From the NCBI GenBank assembly GCA_000697355.1, contig JNEN01000829.1, forward strand, positions 62,001-126,000: a stretch of DNA of 64,000 nucleotides, written 5' to 3'. The translations under genes were made by a program, and so were the position numbers. The notes below the pieces were generated by a model, which saw nothing but the letters and a program-made list of their open reading frames with translations, had not been told where the DNA came from and searched no databases. Below are positions 23,101 through 32,564 of this stretch, piece by piece (positions within the stretch are counted from its first letter, which is position 1; every line of letters starts with the position of its first letter). The DNA comes from Syncephalastrum monosporum B8922 (taxonomy: Eukaryota; Mucoromycota; Mucoromycetes; Mucorales; Syncephalastraceae).

Positions 23101-24721
23101 GGTATCTTTTCTGAGGATGTGAGTAGAGGCGCCCAAAGACGAGATGGGATAAGGATACGCTTACATGGTAATTTGATTGACGCCGGCAGGGACGTTGAGA
23201 CCAGTGCTGGGGATGAGCTGCATGGAGTGGGTGGAGGAGGAGCGCGACGAGGAGCCAAAGAAGCGGCGGCCTGCGCCAAACAGACGGCCAGTCAGACCAC
23301 GGCGTGCAGACGCAACTTGCTCGTTCCAGTTCTGGATGTTGCGCTCCATGAACGGGATCAGGCTCTGGATCGCAAACTCGCGCACCATCGTCTTGATACG
23401 GTCGATATCCTCCAATGTCATCCGGCTGCCATAATTGACAGTGGGCATCGCTTGGTCGTCGATAATCGTATGACTCGGTGCTGGGGGCGTTTGCTGCGGT
23501 TGAGCATGCGCCGGCGGTTGCTGGGAATCGAAATACGAAGAGCTGTCGAGGGACGCGTTGCTCATTTCGAGGGGCATGGGGACGACGGGGGTCTGGCTCG
23601 GCGTGCTGGAGAAGGTGCTGCTATTGCTGCTCAGGTTCGATGCGACCGAGCTGGATCGTGTGTGGCCCAGTTGACTGCTTCCACTGCCACCGGCATCGAC
23701 CGAGGCCTGCTGAGCGATCAGATCGGCCGTGTATGCCTGGAGACGGCTCTCGACGGCGTATGCCTCGGATAAGGTGTCCCGCCAGACCTCGCTCACGCCC
23801 GGATCGGCTGCGGGCGTCTCAGGTGCGTCCGAGTCGAGCAAGTCTGCGTTGGGCGGGGGGCCGGGTCGTGAGTTGATGCGCAGCAGCTGACAATGCAGAC
23901 CGAGGGTGCGTCGCATTTTCTCAAAGGTCGCTTGCGCCCTAGCTTGTATGAGTCTCAGCCCTTTTACGCTACAGGCGTACTTACTGCTCATCGGTAGCAC
24001 GCTGTGGGTCGTGGAGGATGACATAGTATCGCAGGACGCTGGGATCGATGAATGGTTTGTCGACGGTAAACGAAGGGATGTTGGGGTTGTAGAGCTGGGT
24101 GATGGTCGTCATGGGGTCAGGGTCCGAGGCCGAGATGGCGATAAAGACAGCAACGGGGTGGTCGAAGGTCTCGTGCTCGGACGGGCCCCGGAGAGAGAGG
24201 ACCATACGTCGAAAGTCGGCGTACCAGGGCGTCAGGTCATCCAAGGACTTGTCGAGATACGTGTCGTTGACGTCGGCTTTCGAGCGTATCTCTGTGTGTT
24301 CCGTGTCGGTCGAGCGTGCGCGGACGTAGTCGTCGACGATATTCATCACCGCTTGCTGGCTGACCTCGCCTAGCTTGTCAATGTCCCGGAAACGGAGGCT
24401 GAAGTTGTCAACCGCAATAGGCACGCCTTGCCAGTCGCGAGGAGAGACTAGTATACTCTTAATAACCTGCTGAGTAAAGAGTCAATGTAGCAAGGTACCT
24501 CTTCCTTCGATGGTGTCTCCAAAGGGACGAATAAGATCGGCAAAGGAGGGAATATGGTTGGCCTGACAAATGGCGTCTGCATCTTGGCTGGCTGCGACCA
24601 CGATGAGGGGCGAGAGCGCCTTTGCAATGTCGTCGCGAGGCGATTGGATCCCGGCAAAAGAAGGCGATGGGGAGCGGATATCGCCCATGGGCGGTGTTGA
24701 GGGCAGAGGTTTCGCTGCCAT
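20125..24721 (-). CDS. TRS85: TRAPP III complex subunit Trs85/TRAPPC8
   Basis: Large minus-strand gene with about a dozen exons. The start is taken at MAAKPLPSTPP (24719-24721), although an upstream in-frame ATG at about 24811 exists. The N-terminal block HIPSFADLIRPFGDT and the downstream RVSPRDWQGVPIAVDN match the opening of TRAPPC8. They join across an intron ending TACTAG. Later blocks are SVLRYYVILHD, a central loop with many Ser/Gln, IQSLIPFMERNIQNWN, EDSDLRSALFLEQAAHCF and FALGRQSFHLGRMEEAV, all in family order and with TPR-like helices. The C-terminal third is beta-rich and ends NSPMVESGKI. Trs85 directs the TRAPP exchange factor for Ypt1/Rab1 to early autophagy membranes. The estimated length is about 1,250-1,300 aa, within the family range. 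Each exon boundary should be treated as approximate. Confidence 0.93.
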
Positions 24722-26020
24722 ATCCCCAGTCTCGTTAAAGTCGTCCTCTCTATGCAAAAACACAAGAAACGCTGGACACTGAGATGCCCCGCGCGCGCGC
24801 GTGAAATACACAGTGGGTATGCGGGTTGAAATTCAGATTTCACTTGCCGTATTCACGAAATGAAAATTGGGCCGAGTCTCCCTCGTCCATCCTTTGACAA
24901 GTTCAGGGCTTATACCTTCCTGTTCCTGTTTCTTTTTCTAGCACTGCTAAGCACCCAGCGCCTTGCTCGATGGCAGCCTCGTTTCCTAATTATGTGTAAG
25001 ATTATCGAGACTTTGTTTTATTCTGTGGGCCGTTTAAGATATAGGAAAGGCGGACAAGACCATGATATCTGACAACACTTCCACGGGACACATATGACAT
25101 CAACATTGTTCTCATAAGGACTCTTCTTCCATTGGTAAACATTGACTGCTTGATAATAAAACAAACCAGTGAACCTTTTGAAACGTGGAAATACCTAATG
25201 TCAATCCCTCGCCTTGTAACGTAATAGAAAGTAACTGCACATATCGCAGTTGATGTAACTCCTCGAAGATAAGTTCACCGGAAAGCGAAAGGAGATGTTA
25301 CTCTCGAAAAGCATTTTGAGTTATTTTTCGAATGAACAGCTTCTATCTAATATAGGGACTTTACTCTAACTCATGTACCGAAGATTGAGTGATTCTGCTT
25401 CCGGATATCACGCAGTCGTAATCCAACATGTGCGGACGTACTCTGTTTCCACTGCGAGCTTCAGCTTCCGAAAACTATCTCTACCTCTACACTTTCATAA
25501 TATAGATGGCGCACAGTAGATATCAAGGTGGTGATAATATGTCGCGAATGGTGCGCACTATCTATCACATAATACTATCTTTTTTTTTTCTTTTTTGTAA
25601 CCGTCGACATGAGTCATGATGCAAAAATTATATCTGTGTGGTCCAAATCATGAAATCTTAGCTCTTCATTGTCGTATGTCATGCTGTGCTGTGTAATAAT
25701 AGCTCTATTTGTGTATCACTTTCACGCGTATTACTATCATCAAGGCATTTTCTAGTGAGTATGACCGGTACTATTCACCTCTGCAGGCAATACAGCCTAA
25801 CGCGAACATATCAATCCCTTCTTTCATTGAGCTAAAATGAGTGATTTCTCGTATTTAAAAACCAGGTGCTCGATTTTTGAATTTAGAAGCTGGAACGCGG
25901 ACATTACTGCAAAGTTACTCGGCGTTATCATCAGGCTTCGTCTCGGATATAGCGATGGGAGTGTTTATAGAAGAATGGGATATCGAAAGTTCAATAGGAA
26001 GGAAGGTTCTATACTTCAAA
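24722..26020. other. Intergenic, AT-rich
   Basis: About 1.3 kb upstream of TRS85 leading into the mobile-element island. I find no gene, RNA or clear repeat. The T run at about 25580-25590 is unremarkable. Confidence 0.5.
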
Positions 26021-26109
26021 TACAGTACCGTCATAAAAAAGAGGGCGGTTCCTGGAAAACTGGCCAATAAACCTCTTCTATTCGCTTGCGTTACAATGGT
26101 TCTGAACAC

Positions 26110-27211
26110 TGCGTAACAAAGCCCAAGTTATCGCTTTCAAAAAAGCCGGCTAGAAGGTCACCAAAATTGCCATGAACTGAATGTGTCACGACAGACCATT
26201 CATAAGGTGAACGCTGACTACGAGAAATATGGATACCACGAGCGAAAGGAGGGCTCGGGAAGGCCCAGAAAGCTCACAGAACGCGACGAGCGTTCTCTCC
26301 TACGCGAAGTCAAGAAGGATCATCGCGCTCAACTTCGCGACATTGCGCAACATTCCGGCCTCAATGTGTCCATTCAGACGATTCGACAATCTCTAAAACG
26401 TGCTGGCTTCAACTCCCGGGTTGCCTAGAAAAAGCACTTCCTGACTGAAAGACAAAAGGAGAAACGTCTTGCCTTCGCGAAGAAGCACAAGACCTGGACC
26501 CTTGACGACTGGAAGAAGGTCTTGTGGACCGACGAAGCCAGCTTCGAGAAGGGGAAGAAATCAGGCCAAGTACGCGTCTGGCGTTCTAAGGACGAGGCCA
26601 ACCTTAGCGAGTACCTCGCGCCCACGTTCAAGAGCGACAGGACGACGGTGATAGTCTGGGGTGGGATCAGCCACGGCAAGAAGACGGAACTGGGCTTCTT
26701 TGAGAAAGAAGGTCGCCGGACCAAAAGCACTGCGGTGGACTTCGTAAACCAGATCTACGAGGGACCGTTGGCGCGCTTCGTGGACAGCAACCCCGGTCTC
26801 CTCCTCATGGAAGATGGTGCGCCGATCCACCGCAGTAACGCGCTGAAGAAGTGGCTGGAAGAACGTGGGATTGTCAAGATAGACTGGCCTGATCTCAATC
26901 CCATCGAAAATTTGTGGAGGCAAATGAAACAAGAAGTGCAGAAGGCGCACCAGCCTGGTATGACCCAAGAGGCCTTCACAAAGTCTATCATAGATGCGTG
27001 GGTGTCTTGTGAAGAGGCGGACTGGAACAAACTCATCGAGAGCATGCCAGACCACATCAAGTTGTCATTAAGGCGAAAGGCGGCAGTACGAGATGGTAGA
27101 GGTCTACTGCCTCCTATAGAAGCAAATAAACTATACCTATCTGGCCTCAAATTTATACATCACATAACATGCCATTGTGCTTACAGAGGAGTGTTTGTTA
27201 TATCTGGATAG
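26110..27211 (+). pseudogene. Tc1/mariner transposase relic
   Basis: The helix-turn-helix part (KAQVIAFKKAG, then NVSRQTIHKV and GSGRPRKLTERD) and the DDE part (VLWTDEASFEKG, LLMEDGAPIHRS, DWPDLNPIENLWRQM) are in correct order for a Tc1-family enzyme. Lesions seen are an in-frame TAG after KKAG (near 26150), a one-base frameshift near 26170, an in-frame TAG at 26426-26428, and loss of the usual SxSP-type residues between DWP and DLNPIE. That last loss leaves 30 residues between the second Asp and the Glu, where 34 are typical. Downstream of 26429 the frame is open to 27211. It would have cut and pasted at TA sites but is now dead. Terminal inverted repeats were not found by eye. Confidence 0.9.
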
Positions 27212-27299
27212 CTCTAACAGCTGTGGAGAAACTGCAGTTGAAAAATACTCTGTTCGATGATGCAGAAAGACGGAATTTCAAAAGTGTTACCTTTTTTTT

Positions 27300-27710
27300 G
27301 TCCACCAAATGATTTCACGCTCTGGCAGGGAAACCTTATCTTTGTCTTTTTTACTTGTCCAGAAAGCCCAACCATGCCTCCATTCCGCTCATCTCCAAAA
27401 CAACCCCCTTTTTTCGCTTGTATTTTGACAGACACGAAAAAAGCTAGCGAATCATACCCATCTCGTTGCCCATCGTTGCCATCTCAAGCTATCTCTCGCG
27501 ATCTTGAACCTTGCTTATCGCGCATGACGAGACGTGTCTACATTGTTATCACCACTTGGTCGAACCAGCGTGAAAGTACCTGGAAAAGATGCACAAGGTA
27601 TGATTTTACTATTCACAAGTCATATAACCGGTGCTCACGAGACGTTGGGCTTGAAGACTATGGTATGGTCAAGTTCTCCCTGCCAGAGCGCGAAATCACC
27701 ACCCAAAACA
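27300..27710. mobile_element. Possible MITE: about 390 bp flanked by imperfect 27-bp inverted arms
   Basis: The left arm 27311-27337 (core CGCTCTGGCAGGGA) and the right arm 27671-27697 are reverse complements with about three mismatches. The spacer is about 330 bases without a convincing protein frame. This is the geometry of a miniature inverted-repeat element, although the arms could also be internal parts of something larger. No target-site duplication was confirmed. Confidence 0.5.
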
Positions 27711-27858
27711 TTTCAAATCGCATAAATTTGGGCGGGGTGAAATTTGGGGTTCGGCTCCCTTAACTCTGGATTATTGAAGCAGATTGTACCGGATGAGATC
27801 GTTTCGGACCACGGCCGCTGTTTACGTCGTGTTATAGGGATGAGAAATCATCTACGTC

Positions 27859-27987
27859 CTGCAAACACCTAGGAGTATACCACTCTGCAAGCAACTAGGC
27901 GTATGCCACCCTGCAAGCATTTTGGGGTATATCACCCTGCAAATGCCTAGGCATATACCCCTTGCAAGCACCTAGGCGTACATCATC
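27859..27987. repeat. Tandem array, five units of about 26 bp
   Basis: Units start at 27859, 27885, 27911, 27937 (25 bp) and 27962. The consensus begins CTGCAAGCACCTAGGCGTAT and ends with an ATCACC-like segment. Most units contain the palindrome CCTAGG or a one-base variant. Units differ from one another at several positions, so the array is not recent. A related stretch with one or two units occurs near 46903-46950. Confidence 0.85.
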
Positions 27988-28109
27988 CCGACATTGGATC
28001 AAAGTTGTTTGATGGGGTTGGAACGAGCGTCAAAGACAAAAGTTGATCGACTGTTCTTCGAATGCTCTGGGTAAAAAAGAATCAGAGATAGCATATTTGA
28101 TAATGATCG

Positions 28110-28430
28110 ATGCTAATCCACTCGTTTAGCCAAAAAGACACCAGGCATAATCAAGAAGATTTATTAAAACTTCTTGAGTGCACAAGTGCCTGCCTGCAGC
28201 TGGAAATGATGAAGTATCGCAATGCTTCGTCAAAAACCTTCAAGCGACGCGAAATCTTCGCCATCCAATCCATTGGCGACACGATCACGCTCCTGTCAAC
28301 CAAGTTTGATGGAACCGTATCACGTGTGTTGAGGTCCGATCTGCTGTGGTTCCCAATAACTGGGAAGATCGTTTTGACTGGGTCCGCGTTTTGGAGTTCC
28401 TCTCCAAGCTGAAAGTAAGGATATCAAACC
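28110..28430 (+). pseudogene. Transposon-associated protein relic, frame-shifted
   Basis: One frame reads LLKLLECTSACLQLEMMKYR and SSKTFKRREIFAIQSIGDTI. Near 28325 the protein-like reading moves to another frame (VEVRSAVVPNNWEDRFDWVR then VLEFLSKLK), followed by a GTAAGG that could be a donor site. The composition is protein-like, but the frame is broken. It lies between a tandem array and the short dispersed repeat in the mobile-element island. I assign no family. A link to the relics at 12.75-13.75 kb is a guess from general similarity in style. Confidence 0.45.
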
Positions 28431-28989
28431 AAGTTGTGTCTGGTGTCTCAATAATCAACCCTTGAATGTGCTAGGAAATGTGCCTTGGTCAAGAATAGGT
28501 GACCAAAATTCTGCAAAAAGAGGCAGTAGGTCTCATCGCCGTCTCCCTTGAGTATCAAGTCAAGCAACTATGCTCTCCTCCTATGCCCCATACATGAAAT
28601 CTCGTATCCTTATCCTTTATATTTAATCATTACTTAATGCACTTTACGTTTTCATGTGTGTGAATTGGCGCATTATCCATAAATAAATAGTGACCTTTCC
28701 ATATGCGGAGGCCTGTCCATATCATCTACGAGAGTCAATTCTGAAAAGTGGATGTAATGACCTGTAACAGTCCGTGAGCTTACATATCCTTCAGCTTTTC
28801 TTTTCTCATCAGACCCTGAATTTTTTTTTTTTTTTACACCAACTGCACCCATATATTGTATTTACTGTTTTTGTAGCGGGTAACAACAGCACGAGTACCT
28901 TTTGTGGACCAAGCGTTTTTGAAAAGCCAAAGCGGTCGCGCGCATTGGGTTGCGGCGTTCACCAGAAGAACAGCTACAGTACCGAGCAG

Positions 28990-29080
28990 ATAAAAAGCTG
29001 TCTCTAGTTTCCTAATTGGAAAGTTGTTGGAGTGTCACAAAGGTAGCGAATGAAAGTCATTCCGAATTCGTAGGTGATAT
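28990..29080. repeat. Short dispersed repeat, copy 2, next to a gene start
   Basis: This aligns with 13990-14085 in the same orientation (GTTGTTG, GTGTCACAAA and AATGAAAG are shared). It ends about 40 bases before the ATG of the isochorismatase-like gene, so this repeat probably supplies part of that gene's promoter or leader. Confidence 0.65.
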
Positions 29081-29122
29081 GGGAATAATTTCAACTCTCT
29101 TTTCCCCTTTACACTTTCCACC

Positions 29123-30062
29123 ATGTCCGTTCCAAGGATTGCCAAAATCGCGCCTCAGTCGACGGCCCTGTTTGTGTGTGACATTCAAGAGCGCTTCAAG
29201 GGTCTCATTTGGCAGTTCCCGTCTGTCATCACCGTCGCAAGCAAAATGGTAAGCGCTCTTTTTATTTGTAGTTTACCCCACACTTTGCTCGTACGCGCGC
29301 GCTGGAGCCGTGGACGGAAAGGAGGACGGGGGTGGTCCATGCATAGAGAAGCAAGGGAAGACTGACGGCGTGCGTTTAGATTAAGACCAGCCGCGTGCTT
29401 GATATTCCCATCGTGGTGACGGAGCAATATCCCAAGGGTAAGTAAAGAAAGTAGACAAGGTATCTCCAGTCGTTGCTAGACAAAGGTGTGTCTATTTTTT
29501 TATAGCTTTTGGTCCCACGGTCTCGGAGCTGGACGTATCCGACGCGGCGATTAACATGCCCAAGACTAAATTCAGCATGTTTCTGCCCGAAGTCGCTGAC
29601 TTTTTAAAGCAAAAGCAGACCAAGTCCGTCATTCTCGTCGGCATTGAGGTACACACATATCGCATTATGACTTCGAGAGCATGCATTAATTTTTGTTGCC
29701 ATGCATCAGAGCCACGTCTGCGTCCTCCAAACCGCGCTGGATCTGCTCGAGAATAACTATGATGTCCATGTCCTTGCTGACGGTGTGTCATCCCAGAACC
29801 ACTCCGAGATTGATTTGGCCCTGGGTGTAAGTAGAATGGAGAAAAGAAATACAAGAAATACTAAAAGCTAAACCTGTTACTACATTAGCGCATGCGCTCG
29901 GCCGGTGCGACTATCACCACGTCGGAATCGGTCATGTTCCAGCTTGTCCAGGATGCCAAACATGAAAAGTTCAAGACGGTCAGTGGGTTGGTCAAGGAGT
30001 ACATGGAGGCGAGCAAGGTCAACAAGCTGCTGTTGCGCGCTGGCAATGCCTCCAACCTCTAA
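29123..30062 (+). CDS. Isochorismatase-like cysteine hydrolase (ISOC1/YcaC type, 205 aa)
   Basis: Five exons: 29123-29248, 29380-29437, 29506-29648, 29710-29826 and 29889-30062. All have GT...AG introns and consistent phase. It is an alpha/beta hydrolase of the isochorismatase-like superfamily with the catalytic triad in place: Asp20 (FVCDIQERF), Lys83 (KTKFSMF) and Cys113 (SHVCVLQT). A typical GIE precedes SHVCV, and HSEIDLAL follows. The length equals that of the eukaryotic ISOC1/ISOC2 proteins. The physiological substrate of that group is not settled, so I name no reaction beyond hydrolysis. No targeting sequence is obvious. The start codon is preceded closely by a dispersed repeat, and the COA8 gene is convergent 126 bases beyond the stop. 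Confidence 0.94.
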
Positions 30063-30188
30063 TTCAGAAATCAGTCAAACAATGCCATCTCTTTTTACTC
30101 CGTCTTTCTTCTATTTATGTATGCGAGAATCGGAAATGGTGATGGGTATATATACAAAAAGGGATGAGACGAGACAACACTCTCTTTC

Positions 30189-30975
30189 TTAGGACTCAAA
30201 GCTCTTATCCCAGTAACTGACGCGGGGGACGGCCGGCAGAGGCTCGCTCTTTCGTAACAGACGTCGAAGGGCCGCCTTACAGCCCGGGTAAAGCATGCCC
30301 ACATTGAGCCGCCACCATGCCCGATTGTAGGCCATCTGGCGTTCGTACGACTTGTCCAGAAAGTCCTTGTAGAACACAGACAAGGCCTCGGCTGTCACTT
30401 CATGTCCCTGCTCTTGTACTAGAAACAAACACGGTCAACAGGGGGCCCATGGTCTCCCGTTTACAAACACTTTACATTTCTCCTCGTATCTGGCTTTGGC
30501 TTCGATAAACATGGTGTTATTCCGGGTCCAAAAGTCTTGGTTGAACGCATCCACGCGCTCGCGCATCTCCCGCCATTCTCGGTCCTATTAAATTCCCGGG
30601 GGGGGGGGGGGAAGGGGGGGGTTAAGCGGCCGTTGAAGGTCTCGAAGTATCACGGACTATGAAGTCACGGCCAACACTTACGACAGGCGACTCGTCGGGT
30701 GCGACATAGTAGCGTACCGGACGCAAGTTGGAGACGGGATCAGGTGCGCCAATCATGTCCGTTGCAATCGGCTTCAGGAGGGTGTCGGACGGGGATCCTG
30801 TACTTAAAGTCAGTGGAATCGTATGGGTTGGAATAAAACACTACATACGTCGAGTGGCGTAATGGCGGCAAGTGCACCGCACTGTTGTCGTTGCTGCCCG
30901 TCTCTGCCAAAACAATATAACTCAATATCTCGTTCAGACGCGGTAAGTAGCGCTTACGGTGGCGATCGCTTGCAT
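30189..30975 (-). CDS. COA8: Cytochrome c oxidase assembly factor 8 (COA8/APOPT1, 175 aa)
   Basis: Five exons on the minus strand: 30958-30975, 30849-30903, 30682-30797, 30476-30584 and 30189-30418. The N-terminus (MQAIAT, RRAATTTVR, CRHYATRR) is rich in Arg, Thr and Ala without acids, a clear mitochondrial targeting sequence split by an intron. The mature part carries the COA8 signature DMIGAPDPVSNLRPVRYY, then AFNQDFWTRNN, and ALSVFYKDFLDKSYERQM followed by YNRAWWRLN. It acts in the mitochondrial matrix or inner membrane in maturation of complex IV. Intron 3 (30585-30681) contains a 14-base G run on the plus strand. The gene is 80 bases downstream of the histidine-phosphatase gene on the same strand. 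Confidence 0.95.
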
Positions 30976-31055
30976 GGTGGATTGGTTAAGAGGAAAAAAA
31001 AAAAAGGTTGTTTATTATTCTTGATATCTTGAGGCCGGAGTTTTCTCTGTCTATT

Positions 31056-31791
31056 CTAGACGGACGGCGGTGCTTCAACGGGTGCAGCCAAATGGTCGGT
31101 GCTGTTCAGGCACACGATACGACCTGGCCCATTGTTCTCTCGGTAAGTCACTTGGGTGACAGCCGTATTACCATGACTCGATACCGGCAACCGGATGGCA
31201 TCGACATGATAGCCACTGCTGACCCACGCGTCCACAATGGCTCGCAGCGGTCCACCGTGAGTCACGACCAGCACGTGCTCACTGCCGCGTCGCAAGGCAT
31301 CGCGCTTCAGCTCTTGGTAGGCTTCCATGACGCGCGCACGGAAATCATCCGAGGTTTCTCCGCCACAGTCGGCTACGAGTCGGTCTATGTCAACGTCCTG
31401 GCGCATGCTCTCGGTGCGCAGGTGGCTGATCGGTTGCCCAGACAACGTGCCGAAGCCGCGCTCGCGCAGTCCTTTCTGATACACGATATCGACGGCTTTG
31501 GGCTGCCGGGTGAGGATGGCTTCGGCGGTTTGTTTGCAGCGGGTCAAGTCGCTGCAGTAGACCATATCAAACGCCGTCGTCGCGAGCCGCTCACCGACGC
31601 GCGCGGCTTGGTTCTTGCCCGTCTCGTTCAGCAGGGTATCTATCCACACAATAAATAAAAGCTGGTCAGGAGGCCAGGGCAAACGAAGTAAGCTTAGCTT
31701 CAGTAGCAATACCTGTTTGGCCCTGGAGCCAGCGCTCGTTATTGGCGTCGGTATTGCCATGGCGCACCAAGGTGATGGTCAATGGTGACAT
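31056..31791 (-). CDS. Histidine phosphatase / phosphoglycerate mutase-like protein (220 aa)
   Basis: Two exons, 31713-31791 and 31056-31639, with the intron after GQT (phase 1). Starting at MSPLTITLVRHGNTDAN (complement of 31789-31791), it has the catalytic RHG motif, the expected LNETGKNQA block, the YCSDLTRCKQTAEAIL block and the second catalytic His in VVTHGGPLRAIV. The acid residue GLRERGFGTLSG is also present. This set fits the broad-specificity phosphatase/TIGAR/cofactor-dependent mutase branch, and the exact substrate cannot be told. The ATG is only 81 bases from that of the divergent EXPERA gene, so the two must share a promoter. Confidence 0.93.
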
Positions 31792-31872
31792 GGCAAGCAA
31801 CAGACAGAATAAAAGAGGGCGCGGGGTTCGGTTCAACCTTCTCGCTTTCATACTTTTTCCTTTGCTACAGTC
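31792..31872. promoter_or_regulatory. 81-bp shared divergent promoter
   Basis: The start codons of the histidine phosphatase (minus) and the EXPERA protein (plus) face away from each other with 81 bases between them. A TACTTTTTCCTTTGC pyrimidine tract lies just before the plus-strand ATG. The promoters must overlap each other, and each may overlap the other gene's leader. Confidence 0.7.
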
Positions 31873-32519
31873 ATGGCCGCTGCATTTGGTGAAAAGGGTC
31901 TCTTGCAGAGACCATTGGATCTCTTGTTCTTCATCTACTTTGCCGTCCACATTCCTACAACGCTGCTCGTGGATCTTCAGGCGTTCTACCCGTCTTCGTG
32001 GGTGCCGGACGCCTTGAAGCAGTGCCTGGAATGGTACGTTGCGACTTACAAGGATCCTTTTATGGGCAGCACCACGCCCGTCTACTGGTTCAACAGCTTC
32101 ATCGCTTGTGAACTCGTCGCTCAGCTACCCGTTTTCATCCTCTCCTGCTATGGCCTTCTCAAAAGTAGTACTGATACCATTGTCCGAGAAAATGCCTTAT
32201 TGACCCTACATCCTCTTTTGTATTAGACTGCCTCTCCATCCGTCTGATCATGCTGGGTACGTGAAACCGTGAAGAGTGCACTATTTTCTAAGCATCCGCA
32301 CAACTGTCTCTAGGCTACAGTGCCCACGTCGCTACGACCGTGGTTCCCCTGCTCGCTGAAATTTCGTTGAACCCTGCTTTTGACTTGACCCGTGACGAGC
32401 GTGTCACGCTGTCTGGTTTCTATGCGCCCTACCTCTTGATCCCGCTTGTCATGCTCGTCGACTCGTATCGCCACGTCGCCCCTCATCTTGTCTCGGCTAC
32501 CCGCGCCAAGACGGAATAA
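31873..32519 (+). CDS. EXPERA-domain membrane protein, TMEM97/sigma-2 receptor-like (175 aa)
   Basis: Exons 31873-32164, 32227-32256 and 32314-32519. Exon 2 is only 30 bases. Four hydrophobic segments are visible: PLDLLFFIYFAVHIPTTLL, WFNSFIACELVAQLPVFIL, IMLGYSAHVATTVVPLLAEI and YAPYLLIPLVMLVDSYRHV. Length and order match the TMEM97/EXPERA family. Conserved acid positions (DLQ after helix 1, E in ACELVAQ, D in LVDSY) line the ligand pocket in that fold. It is expected in the ER membrane, with a sterol-related role in relatives. The 3' end is 45 bases from the convergent RAM1 stop codon. Confidence 0.93.
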
Positions 32520-32564
32520 ATACAGTACTAGGCATCTACTCGCCATTTTTTGTTTATTTTCTTT

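Noticed and set aside
25837..26116. Short open frames before the Tc1 relic as a real gene
   Set aside because: Two overlapping frames without protein-like features, lying in transposon-flanking DNA.
26110..28990. A CRISPR array or defence island at the 26-bp tandem units
   Set aside because: The units are contiguous without spacers, diverged, and in a eukaryotic genome. A minisatellite explains them.
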